64,000 bases of DNA. It comes from Nocardioides sp. URHA0032 (GTDB lineage: Bacteria; Actinomycetota; Actinomycetes; Propionibacteriales; Nocardioidaceae). The position numbers were made by a program, and so were the translations under genes. The notes under the pieces are model-generated. The model was not told the origin of the DNA. It saw nothing but the letters and a program-made list of their open reading frames with translations, and made no database searches. Below are positions 43,832 to 51,281 of this stretch, one piece after another. The stretch covers positions 186,001 through 250,000 of the forward strand of contig NZ_JIAV01000018.1 of NCBI RefSeq assembly GCF_000620645.1, given 5' to 3'. Within the stretch, counting starts at the first letter, position 1. Each line of letters starts with the position of its first letter.

Positions 43832-44125
43832 TCAGGTGCGGCTCGGGCCGCTCGATCCGAGGAATCGGCGCCACCACTGCCTCGTGGGCCTCGGCCCTCG
43901 TCGAGCCTGTTCCCACTCCGCCTTCGTGAGCAGGTGTCCGTCCCTTCGCTGTCGCGCCACACATGCGGTGTGCGCGTGCCGGCGACGCTCGCGATCGCCC
44001 TCCGGAGACAACAGGGTGTTGGGCACCATCGCCATGAAGAGGCCGCCGCAGATCGGGCATGTGTACGTCTTCGCCTGTCCGCCCTGTGCAGGGCGGATGT
44101 CCCACCAGCGCACTTCTTCTGCCAC
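43832..44125 (-). CDS. Small zinc-finger-like protein
   Basis: A 97-residue protein with CPICGGLF and, 30 residues on, RRRHAHTACVARQRRDG, giving a possible C-C-H-C metal site. The ending GPRPTRQWWRRFLG is basic. The start is a GTG at 44125 placed 6 nt from TAGCCT, so it is probably leaderless. It converges on the gene ending at 43810. Similar short proteins with CPICG and HAHTAC occur in actinobacteria; the role is unknown. Confidence 0.65.
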   Translation of the reverse strand: MAEEVRWWDIRPAQGGQAKTYTCPICGGLFMAMVPNTLLSPEGDRERRRHAHTACVARQRRDGHLLTKAEWEQARRGPRPTRQWWRRFLGSSGPSRT

Positions 44126-44131
44126 CGAGCA

Positions 44132-44137
44132 AGGCTA
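44132..44137 (-). promoter_or_regulatory. -10 box (leaderless) of the gene at 43832
   Basis: TAGCCT on the minus strand lies 6 nt before the GTG at 44125. Confidence 0.45.
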
Positions 44138-44212
44138 ATCCGATCGAGGCGCACCGCGTCGGTCCGGGTCCGGTGCCGGGGCGGCCCGCGGGGTCGGCCG
44201 TGGCGTGCTGAG

Positions 44213-44218
44213 TAGCCT
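44213..44218 (+). promoter_or_regulatory. -10 box (leaderless) of the gene at 44226
   Basis: TAGCCT lies 7 nt before the ATG at 44226. Confidence 0.5.
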
Positions 44219-44225
44219 TGCCCCG

Positions 44226-44432
44226 ATGAACGAGCCGGACCTCGAGCACCGCTACGGCGGCCAGAACGTCCCCTTGAAGATCCTGTGGTCGCTGGTCGCG
44301 CTGGCGATGATCGTCCTCGGGGCGATCTGGGCCTTCACGGCTTCGGGCACCGCCCAGACGCTCGGTCCGATCGTGGCAGGTCTGGGTGTCGCCCTGGGCT
44401 ACGTCGTCCTGATCCAGAAGCGGCCCCGGTGA
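44226..44432 (+). CDS. Small two-helix membrane protein
   Basis: A 68-residue protein with two predicted transmembrane helices (ILWSLVALAMIVLGAIWAF and IVAGLGVALGYVVLIQ) after a short charged N-terminus. The ATG at 44226 is supported by the TAGCCT box 7 nt upstream. Its stop overlaps the GTG of the DedA-like gene (GTGA), so the two are coupled. The function is unknown. Confidence 0.7.
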   Translation: MNEPDLEHRYGGQNVPLKILWSLVALAMIVLGAIWAFTASGTAQTLGPIVAGLGVALGYVVLIQKRPR

Positions 44433-45121
44433 GTCCGGGCGCGGCGGTGTGTCGCCCGCCCGCCCCGTGGGGCGACGGGGCCGAACGGGCGGACACCGTC
44501 ATCGCGCTGCTCCTCGGCTTCTACGTCGCGTACTCGCTCGCGCTCTGGCCGCTCGTCCCGGCGCTGATCGGGTCGCACCCGTTGCTGCTCGAGGTCGTCG
44601 GCGGCTCGACCCTGGCCGAGGTGACGGTCGGGGCCCAGAGCCGGCTGGGCGAGCTGCCCCTGTGGGTCGCGGTGGCGGCCGGCGTACCGGGCATGATGAT
44701 GTTCGACTGGGTCTTCTGGTGGGCGGGTCGGCGGTGGGGTGACCGGGCGCTGCACCTGGCCCTGGGCCGCAGCTCGTCGCCCCGTGGCGTGGCGACGCGC
44801 GAAGCCCGTTCCGCGCGGCTCGAGCGAACGGCCGAGCGGCTCGGTCCCGCGGCCGTCGTGCTGGCCTACTACCTGCCGGTGCCGTCGGTGCTGATCTATG
44901 TCGTCGCCGGTCTGTCGGGGATGCGCCTGCGCACCTTCCTGGTCCTGGACGTGGTCGGCACGCTCCTGTGGGTCGGCCCGGTCGTCGGCCTGGGATACGC
45001 CGTCGGCAAGCCGGCCGTCGACGTGGTCCACGGCGTCGACCGCTACTCCACGCTCCTGGCCGTCGCGGTGCTCCTGGTGGTGATCGGTGTCCAGGTCCGG
45101 AGACGACGAGCCGTCGCCTGA
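44429..45121 (+). CDS. DedA/VTT-like membrane protein
   Basis: A 230-residue membrane protein of the DedA/SNARE-associated type. It has hydrophobic segments at about 20-40, 70-90, 145-165, 170-195 and 205-222. The central FDWVFWWAGRRWGDRALHLA, ERTAERLGPAAVVLAYYLPV and VLIYVVAGLSGMRLRTFLVL match the re-entrant family core (GRxxG/P.G patterns). Family members move or flip lipids or support membrane homeostasis. The GTG at 44429 overlaps the upstream stop. It converges on NDH-2 with 11 bp between. Confidence 0.78.
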   Translation: MSPGAAVCRPPAPWGDGAERADTVIALLLGFYVAYSLALWPLVPALIGSHPLLLEVVGGSTLAEVTVGAQSRLGELPLWVAVAAGVPGMMMFDWVFWWAGRRWGDRALHLALGRSSSPRGVATREARSARLERTAERLGPAAVVLAYYLPVPSVLIYVVAGLSGMRLRTFLVLDVVGTLLWVGPVVGLGYAVGKPAVDVVHGVDRYSTLLAVAVLLVVIGVQVRRRRAVA

Positions 45122-45132
45122 CGCGGACCGCC

Positions 45133-46455
45133 TCATTCGGCCCGGCGGGCTTCGGCGTCCTCCCGGAAGGCGGCGCGCGGGCGCTGGACGGTCTGCAGCG
45201 TCGCGATGTCGCGGCCGAGGACGAATCCCCCGAGCCAGCCGCCGGCCACGCGCAGCTTGCGCTCCCAGGTCGGCATCGCCAGCACGTGGTACCCGCGGTG
45301 CACCAGCCACGCCGTGGGCCCGGTGAGGGTGACCGGCCCGGACTGGAAGATCCCCTGGCCGAGACCGAGGGTGGCGATGGTGCCCAGGCTGCGGTGGCGG
45401 TACGGCTTCGGCTCGCGGCCACGCAGGACGGCCACGAGGTTCTTCGCGAGCCGCTTGCCCTGGCGGACGGCGTGCTGGGCGTTGGGGACGGTGTAGGCGC
45501 CGGGACCGGCCGCGAGGTCGGGTACGGCGGCGTCGTCGCCGGCGGCCCACGCGTGCTCGATCGGGTGGTCCGGCGTGCCGACGCGCAGGTCGGCGCGGAC
45601 GACGACGAGCCCGCGCTCGTTGACGGGCAGGTCGGTGTGCCTGGCGGAGACCGGGTTGGCAGCGATGCCGGCCGTCCAGACGACCAGCCCGCTGTCGAAC
45701 GACTCCCCCGTCGACAGCTCGACGCGGCCGTCGAGCACGGACGTCACGGTCGTGCGGAGGTGGACCTTCGCCCCGCGGCTCTCCAGGTGCCGGCGCACCC
45801 ACTCCCGGGCTCGCGGCGTCACCTCCGGGAGGAGGTGGTCGGAGGCCTCGACCAGCCGGAAGTCGAGCTCGTCCGCCCGGATCCCCGGATGCCGGCGCAC
45901 GAGCGCCCGGGCCAGGCTGAACACCTCGCCGAAGCCCTCGACCCCGTTGAAGCCGCCGCCGATGAACGTCACACCGAGGCGGCGCTGCCGCTCGGGGCCG
46001 GGCGGCAGGCTGGCCGCCTGGTCGAACGCGGTCAGCAGCGCGTCGCGGATGGCGACCGCCTCCTCGATGTGCTTGAGGCCGATGGCGGCCTCGCGCACGC
46101 CCGGGACCGGGAACACCCGCGTCACCGCACCCGCGGTGACCACGACCTCGTCGTACCCGAACGACGTCATGGAGCCGTCGGGGAGACGCACGTGCACGAC
46201 GCGCTCGGCGTGGTCGATCCGCGTCGCCCGGCCGCTGACCAGCCGGGTCCGGCGCAGGTGCCGCCGCAACGGCACGATCGCGTGCCGGGCCTCGATGGAG
46301 CCGGCGGCGACCTCGGGGAGGAACGGCTGGTAGGTCATGTACGGCGTGTGGTCGACGACGGTCACCTCCGCCTCACCGCGGCGCAGCCGCTTCTCCAGGC
46401 GCCACGCGGTGTAGAAGCCGGCGTAGCCTCCGCCGACGATCACGATCCTCTTCAT
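45133..46455 (-). CDS. ndh: Type II NADH:quinone oxidoreductase
   Basis: A 440-residue, membrane-associated single-subunit dehydrogenase. The FAD motif is RIVIVGGGYAGFYTAWRLEK (3-22), the NAD motif is GVTFIGGGFNGVEGFGEVFS, and VVWTAGIAANP plus AWAAGDDAAVP are the family's FAD contacts. The C-terminal amphipathic region (GPTAWLVHRGYHVLAMPTWE) anchors it to the membrane. It passes electrons from NADH to quinone without pumping protons. GAGGAG lies 5 nt before the ATG at 46455. A strong hairpin separates it from the upstream NmrA-like gene. Confidence 0.88.
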   Translation of the reverse strand: MKRIVIVGGGYAGFYTAWRLEKRLRRGEAEVTVVDHTPYMTYQPFLPEVAAGSIEARHAIVPLRRHLRRTRLVSGRATRIDHAERVVHVRLPDGSMTSFGYDEVVVTAGAVTRVFPVPGVREAAIGLKHIEEAVAIRDALLTAFDQAASLPPGPERQRRLGVTFIGGGFNGVEGFGEVFSLARALVRRHPGIRADELDFRLVEASDHLLPEVTPRAREWVRRHLESRGAKVHLRTTVTSVLDGRVELSTGESFDSGLVVWTAGIAANPVSARHTDLPVNERGLVVVRADLRVGTPDHPIEHAWAAGDDAAVPDLAAGPGAYTVPNAQHAVRQGKRLAKNLVAVLRGREPKPYRHRSLGTIATLGLGQGIFQSGPVTLTGPTAWLVHRGYHVLAMPTWERKLRVAGGWLGGFVLGRDIATLQTVQRPRAAFREDAEARRAE

Positions 46456-46477
46456 GTCAGCTCCTCGACGGCCTCGC

Positions 46478-46507
46478 GGTCCGCGACGGCGAGCACCGTC
46501 GCGGACC
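46478..46507 (-). terminator. Perfect 12-bp hairpin between two minus-strand genes
   Basis: GGTCCGCGACGG (46478-46489) pairs with CCGTCGCGGACC (46496-46507) around a 6-nt loop. A second dyad, ACCAGC-GT-GCTGGT, overlaps it at 46505-46518. It lies after the NmrA-like stop (46521) and before the ndh start (46455), so it probably ends or attenuates upstream transcription. Confidence 0.65.
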
Positions 46508-46520
46508 AGCGTGCTGGTGG

Positions 46521-47273
46521 TCACGCGGTTGCGCGGCGCTCTGCCCATTCACGGTAACCGACCGCACCGAGCTCGGCCCCGGGTCCGGGGACCAGGCTGT
46601 CGTCGTCGAGCTCGGTGCCGAAGTACCTCGCGTGCTCGTCGACCACGACGTCACGCTCGTCGCCGTTCTCCTTCAGGACGGCCGGGATGAACTCGTCCAT
46701 CCGCAGCGGCTCGGGGCCGCCGATCTCCAGCACGCCGTTGCGCGGGGTGCCGGCCGCGGCCCGGGCGACGGCTGCGGCGACGTCGTCGGACGCCATCGGC
46801 TGGTAGTGCACCGGGGCGAGATGGACCTTGCCGTCGATGGTCGAGCCGTCCGCGATGGACTTCGTGAACTCGAAGAACTGGGTGGCGCGCACGATCGAGT
46901 ACGGCCGCCCGGACTCACGGATCAGCATCTCCTGGGCGACCTTGGCGCGCAGGTACCCGCTGTCCGGCAGCCGGTCGCACCCGACGATCGAGACCGCGAC
47001 GTGGTGCTGCACGCCGGCGCGCTCCTCGGCCTCCAGGAGGTTGGCGGTCGAGGTGGTGAAGAAGCTCAGCACGTCGTCGTCCGCGAACGACGGTGAGTTG
47101 GAGACATCGACCACCACGTCAGCGCCGGCGAGCGCCTCGTCGACGCCCTCGCCCGTCACGGTGTTGCACCCGGACTGGGGCGACGCTGGCACGGCCTCGT
47201 GCCCGTGGGCGTTGAGCCGTTCGACGACCTTCGACCCGACCAGGCCGGTTCCACCGATGACGACGACCTTCAT
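46521..47273 (-). CDS. NmrA-like NAD(P)-binding protein
   Basis: A 250-residue atypical short-chain dehydrogenase. The Rossmann motif is VVVIGGTGLVGSKVVERLNA at the N-terminus. AGVQHHVAVSIVG and SIVRATQFFEF are typical of NmrA/SDR5 proteins, and there is no classic catalytic YxxxK in its normal place. Such proteins sense redox state through NAD(P) or act as reductases. The ATG at 47273 starts the Rossmann fold. It is divergent from a paralogue at 47500, with which it shares the QHH-V-S motif. Confidence 0.82.
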   Translation of the reverse strand: MKVVVIGGTGLVGSKVVERLNAHGHEAVPASPQSGCNTVTGEGVDEALAGADVVVDVSNSPSFADDDVLSFFTTSTANLLEAEERAGVQHHVAVSIVGCDRLPDSGYLRAKVAQEMLIRESGRPYSIVRATQFFEFTKSIADGSTIDGKVHLAPVHYQPMASDDVAAAVARAAAGTPRNGVLEIGGPEPLRMDEFIPAVLKENGDERDVVVDEHARYFGTELDDDSLVPGPGAELGAVGYREWAERRATA

Positions 47274-47458
47274 GTCTGCACCTCTGTTTCGTTTCGTATG
47301 GGTACGCGTTCGCCGGAGGGGGGTGACGAGGGGGTCCAGTCGCTCTCTGCTTCCGGCCCGGCGGCCGTCGGCCACCCCGGTGAAACCCGGTGAGTCCCGT
47401 CCTTACCTGCGACTCGACCCCGCTCCGACACCAGTAGGACCGGACAGCCCGCCGCGAC

Positions 47459-47470
47459 GTGACATGTCAC
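47459..47470. promoter_or_regulatory. Perfect 12-bp palindrome in a divergent promoter region
   Basis: GTGACATGTCAC is fully self-complementary and lies 30 bp upstream of the GTG at 47500, between two divergent NmrA-like genes. It could be an operator. A related GTGAC/GTCAC dyad occurs in the hairpin at 39631-39656. Confidence 0.4.
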
Positions 47471-47499
47471 AGCCATGCCGGGCACGCGGTCTCTCAAGC

Positions 47500-48249
47500 G
47501 TGCACATCACTGTCGTCGGAGGGACCGGACTGATCGGGTCCCGAGTGGTCAACCGTCTCCGCGACCACGGAGCGGAGGTCCGGATCGCCTCGCTGCGCAC
47601 GGGCGTGGACGCCTACAGCGGCCGCGGACTCGCCGACTCGTTCGCAGGGAGCCAGATGGTGGTCGACGCGACCAACATGAACCGACCCTCGTACGACTAC
47701 GAGCAGGCGGTCGACTTCTTCGAGACCTGCACGCAGAACATCCTCGCGGCGGAGCAACAGGCCGGCGTCCAGCACCACGTCGGGCTCTCGGTCATCGGCG
47801 GGGAGCGGATCGACAGCAACTACTTCCGGGGCAAGGCCCTGCAGGAGCGCCTCGTCAGGAGCTCCGCGACGCCCCACACGCTGCTGCGGACGACGGTCCT
47901 GTACGAGTTCCTCCCCCGGCTCGTCGACCATGCCGCCACGACCCACCTCGTGCGGCTGCCTCCCGTACGCGTGCAGCCCGTCGCCGCCGAAGACGTCGTC
48001 GCGGAGGTGACTCGACTGGCGCTCGGCGCACCGCTGAACGGCAGCTTCGAGATCGCCGGTCCCGAGGTGCACTTCCTCGACGAGCTGGCGCGCCAGGTGC
48101 TGGCCGCGAGCGGTGACCGGCGGATGGTCCTGCCGGACACCACCGCGTACTACCTCGGCGCCCGGCTGGAGCCGGACGCCGACTGTCTGCTGCCGTCCTG
48201 GCGTCCGACCGAGCAGTCATTCAAGGACTGGCTGTACACCCGACCATGA
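47500..48249 (+). CDS. NmrA-like NAD(P)-binding protein (operon gene 1)
   Basis: A 249-residue paralogue of the divergent protein at 46521. It has VHITVVGGTGLIGSRVVNRL at the N-terminus, AGVQHHVGLSVIGGERID and TLLRTTVLYEF. The GTG at 47500 opens the Rossmann strand but has no clear RBS; an in-frame ATG at 47464 would overlap the palindrome. It is followed after 10 bp by the redoxin gene, and the next two genes overlap, so this is the first gene of a four-gene operon. The substrate is unknown. Confidence 0.8.
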   Translation: MHITVVGGTGLIGSRVVNRLRDHGAEVRIASLRTGVDAYSGRGLADSFAGSQMVVDATNMNRPSYDYEQAVDFFETCTQNILAAEQQAGVQHHVGLSVIGGERIDSNYFRGKALQERLVRSSATPHTLLRTTVLYEFLPRLVDHAATTHLVRLPPVRVQPVAAEDVVAEVTRLALGAPLNGSFEIAGPEVHFLDELARQVLAASGDRRMVLPDTTAYYLGARLEPDADCLLPSWRPTEQSFKDWLYTRP

Positions 48250-48259
48250 AAGAAGCCCC

Positions 48260-48826
48260 ATGCGACTCACCATCGGCTCGACCGTTCCCGACTACGAGCT
48301 GCCCGATCACACCAACACCACCCGGCGCCTCAGCGAGATCCAGGGCCAGGACCCCATGATCCTGATGCTCGCTCGCGGCCACTACTGCCCCAAGGAGAAC
48401 CAGCAGCAGCTCGAGGTCGCTGCGCTCCAGCCCAAGATCCGGGTGGCGTACACCCAGGTCGTCACGATCACGACCGACGAGCCGCGCGGTGCCCAGGAGT
48501 TCCGCGATGCCGTCGGGGCTCGGTGGCCGTTCCTCGCGGACCCGGGACGTCTGGTGCAGCGCGACCTGGACATCCAGGAGTACACCGACCCCTACAACGA
48601 CCCGATGGTCCCGCACACCCTCGTCCTCGAGCCGGGCCTGGTCGTGCACTCGGTCTACAACGGCTACTGGTTCTGGGGACGGCCGTCGGCAGCGGACCTG
48701 TGGCGCGACCTGCGCGAGGTGACCCGCGCGATCCGGCCGGACTGGGACCTCTCGTCGCCCGGTTTGCGCGACGCCTGGGAGAGCGGCGACCGCACCGCGT
48801 TCTTCGGGTGGGGGCCGGGGCGATGA
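48260..48826 (+). CDS. Redoxin / peroxiredoxin-like protein (operon gene 2)
   Basis: A 188-residue thioredoxin-fold protein. It begins LTIGSTVPDYELPDHTNTTR like AhpC/TSA proteins and has a single candidate peroxidatic cysteine, C43, in LMLARGHYCPKENQQQLE. This lacks the usual PxxxTxxC context, so peroxidase activity is uncertain. The rest (VVTITTDEPRGAQEFRDAV, PHTLVLEPGLVVHSVYNGYW) keeps the fold. Its stop overlaps the next start by 4 bp. It may supply reducing power or detoxify peroxide for the neighbouring enzymes. Confidence 0.8.
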   Translation: MRLTIGSTVPDYELPDHTNTTRRLSEIQGQDPMILMLARGHYCPKENQQQLEVAALQPKIRVAYTQVVTITTDEPRGAQEFRDAVGARWPFLADPGRLVQRDLDIQEYTDPYNDPMVPHTLVLEPGLVVHSVYNGYWFWGRPSAADLWRDLREVTRAIRPDWDLSSPGLRDAWESGDRTAFFGWGPGR

Positions 48827-49887
48827 CCCGCCCCATCACGTCCGTCGACGACCTTCGGACCCACCTGCAGTGGGCGATCGAGCTCGAGCACGCGACCATC
48901 CCGCCGTACCTCTGCGCGCTGTACTCGATCGATCCCGCTCGCAACCCGCAGGCCGTGCAGGTCGTCCAGAGCATCTTCGTGGAGGAGATGCTGCACCTCA
49001 CCCTCGCCGCGAACCTGCTCAACGCCGTAGGCGGACGCCCGGTCCTCGACTCCCCGAGCCTGCTGCCGGGGTACCCGCGCACTCTTCCCCACGGAGACCG
49101 GTCGCTCGCGGTCGGCCTCGTGCCCTTCGACAGGTCCGCGCTCGAGACCTTCCTGAGGATCGAGCAGCCGGCGTCCCCCAGTGCGGTGGCCGAGGCCGAC
49201 CGGTACGAGACGATCGGCCAGTTCTACGCGGCGATCGAGGCCGGGCTGAGGCTGCTGTCCGAGGAGCTCGGCGAGGCGCGGCTGTTCGGCGGCGACCAGG
49301 GGCGCCAGGTCGGTGCCGGGTTCCCGTACGCCGGCTCGGGCCAGATCGTGCAGGTCCGCGACCTGGCCAGCGCCCTCGCGGCACTGGCGGAGATCGTCGA
49401 CCAGGGTGAGGGCACCTCGCGAACCGAGATCTGGGACGGCGACCACCAGATGTTCGATCCCGGACGCGAGGAGGTCGCCCACTACTTCCGCCTGGAGGAG
49501 CTGCGGCTCGGCCGGCGCTACCAGGCCGGGGACACGCGCACGTCCGGCCCCACCGGCGAGGCGTTCGACGTCGACTGGGAGGCGATCCACCCGATGCGAC
49601 CCAACCAGCGGATCGCGGAGGCCGAGCAGGACGCGCTCCGGGTCGCGCAGCAGGCTTTCAACGAGACCTACTGCACCCTGCTCCAGCTGCTGGACCAGGC
49701 GTTCGACGGGCAGCCGGCCATGCTCGGCACGTCGATGGGCGCCATGTTCGGGCTGAAGGCACAGGCGCAAGAGCTCCTGGCCATGCCGCTGCCAGGCGGC
49801 CAGGTGGCCGGGCCGACCTTCGAGTACGTCGCTCCGGCGGACCGGTGTGAACGCCTCCGATCGGGCGATGGCAGCATCGAGGGATGA
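48823..49887 (+). CDS. Ferritin-like VioB-type protein (operon gene 3)
   Basis: A 354-residue protein of the ferritin-like iminophenyl-pyruvate dimer synthase (VioB-type) group. The four-helix metal-site motifs are AIELEHATIPPYLCALYSID and SIFVEEMLHLTLAANLLNAV. A later VAHYFRLEELRLGRRY and AFNETYCTLLQLLDQAF complete the core. In violacein synthesis VioB couples two imines, but many stand-alone relatives have unknown substrates. The ATG overlaps the redoxin stop and its own stop overlaps the reductase start, so the three are translationally coupled. Confidence 0.82.
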   Translation: MTRPITSVDDLRTHLQWAIELEHATIPPYLCALYSIDPARNPQAVQVVQSIFVEEMLHLTLAANLLNAVGGRPVLDSPSLLPGYPRTLPHGDRSLAVGLVPFDRSALETFLRIEQPASPSAVAEADRYETIGQFYAAIEAGLRLLSEELGEARLFGGDQGRQVGAGFPYAGSGQIVQVRDLASALAALAEIVDQGEGTSRTEIWDGDHQMFDPGREEVAHYFRLEELRLGRRYQAGDTRTSGPTGEAFDVDWEAIHPMRPNQRIAEAEQDALRVAQQAFNETYCTLLQLLDQAFDGQPAMLGTSMGAMFGLKAQAQELLAMPLPGGQVAGPTFEYVAPADRCERLRSGDGSIEG

Positions 49888-50885
49888 CCACCACCAGCTC
49901 CCGCGAGATCCACCTGGCCTCCCGCCCGCACGGCTGGCCGACCTCGGAGAACTTCCGGACCGTCCAGGTGGATCTGCCGGATCCCGGACAGGGAGAGGTG
50001 CTGGTGCGCAACACGTTCATGTCGGTCGACCCCTACATGCGCGGTCGGATGAACGACGTGAAGTCGTACGTGCCACCGTTCGCCCTCGACGCGCCGCTCG
50101 ACGGCGGCGCGGTGGGCGAGGTGGTTGCGTCCGGGTCCGACGACCTCGCGGTGGGCGACACCGTCCTCCACCAGGCGGGCTGGCGGACCCACGCGCTGCT
50201 GCCCGGCACGGCGGTGCGCCGGATCGACGTGTCGCACGTGCCCCCATCGGCGTACCTCGGTGCGCTGGGCATGCCGGGCCTGACGGCGTACGTCGGGCTG
50301 ACCCGGATCGCCGAGCTCAGGGAGGGCGACACCGTCTTCGTGTCCGGGGCGGCCGGCGCCGTCGGGTCGGCGGTCGGCCAGATCGCACGGCTGCTCGGCG
50401 CGTCCCGGGTGATCGGGTCGGCCGGATCGGCGGAGAAGTGCGCGTGGCTGACCGACGAGCTCGGCTTCGACGTGGCGCTGAACTACAAGGACGCGCCGAT
50501 CGGCCGCCAGCTGCGCGAGCAGCCGCCGGTCGACGTCTACTTCGACAACGTGGGCGGCGACCATCTCGAGGCGGCGATCTTCGCGATGGCGGACTTCGGG
50601 CGGATCGCCGCCTGCGGTGCGATCGCCGACTACAACGCCGACGCGCCGGTCCCGGGTCCGCGCAACCTGATGATGCTCGTGAGCAAGCGGCTCACGCTCC
50701 GGGGCTTCATCGTCACGGACCACGCGGACGCAGCGGCGGAGTTCTATCGCCGCGCCGGTGCCTGGCTCGCCGACGGCTCGCTGAAGTACCGCGAGACCGT
50801 CGTGGACGGCCTCGACCACGCGGTCGACGCGTTCCTGGGCCTGCACCGCGGAGACAACACCGGGAAGATGCTGGTCCGCCTCTGA
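49884..50885 (+). CDS. NADP-dependent MDR oxidoreductase (operon gene 4)
   Basis: A 333-residue zinc-free medium-chain reductase of the leukotriene B4 dehydrogenase/curcumin reductase type. Landmarks are FMSVDPYMRGRMNDVKSYVP, the cofactor motif VSGAAGAVGSAVGQIARLLG, VDVYFDNVGGDHLEAAIFAM and GLDHAVDAFLGLHRGDNTGK. The family reduces alpha,beta-unsaturated ketones with NADPH. The start overlaps the upstream stop (ATGA). It is the last gene of the operon; no clear terminator follows. Confidence 0.88.
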   Translation: MTTTSSREIHLASRPHGWPTSENFRTVQVDLPDPGQGEVLVRNTFMSVDPYMRGRMNDVKSYVPPFALDAPLDGGAVGEVVASGSDDLAVGDTVLHQAGWRTHALLPGTAVRRIDVSHVPPSAYLGALGMPGLTAYVGLTRIAELREGDTVFVSGAAGAVGSAVGQIARLLGASRVIGSAGSAEKCAWLTDELGFDVALNYKDAPIGRQLREQPPVDVYFDNVGGDHLEAAIFAMADFGRIAACGAIADYNADAPVPGPRNLMMLVSKRLTLRGFIVTDHADAAAEFYRRAGAWLADGSLKYRETVVDGLDHAVDAFLGLHRGDNTGKMLVRL

Positions 50886-51269
50886 CTGGGTGTCCCATTT
50901 CGCGTCGACTGCGCCAGCTGGGCCGGGAGGCACCGTCTCGGACGTGTCGTACTCGACTGACTGACCGACGATCAGTGGGCGCTGCTGGAGCCGGTGTTCG
51001 ACGCGCCTGGCAAGCGGAGGCCCACGCATGCGCCGGACCTGCGCAGGCTGGCGGACTGCGGCTCCTGTGTCCGTGGCTTTCTGGCCGCGGGTGGTGGCGA
51101 CCGATAGGCAGCTACGGGAGCGGTGGGTGGGTGGTCGTCGCCGGTTCCCGGCTTGCGGGTCCCGGGGGCCGCGCCGGCTGTGGAAAGCGGCTCGGAATCG
51201 TGACCTGTTCGTTACCCAGAGCCCTGTGGAACAAGGGGTTCTGGGCCTCTCAGTGTCGGTGGCCGGTGC
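50886..51269. other. Intergenic stretch with transposase debris
   Basis: Apart from the IS5-type remnant at 50961-51059, I see no gene here. The region separates the redox operon from a DUF222/HNH gene. Confidence 0.6.
50961..51059 (+). mobile_element. IS5-family transposase remnant (N-terminus only)
   Basis: Translation gives LTDDQWALLEPVFDAPGKRR followed by PTHAPDLRRLAD, the N-terminal DUF4096-type motif of IS5-family transposases. The frame then breaks (CGSCVRGF) and no DDE core or terminal inverted repeats are visible. This is a short relic. Confidence 0.7.
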
Positions 51270-51281
51270 TTGAGTAGAGCC

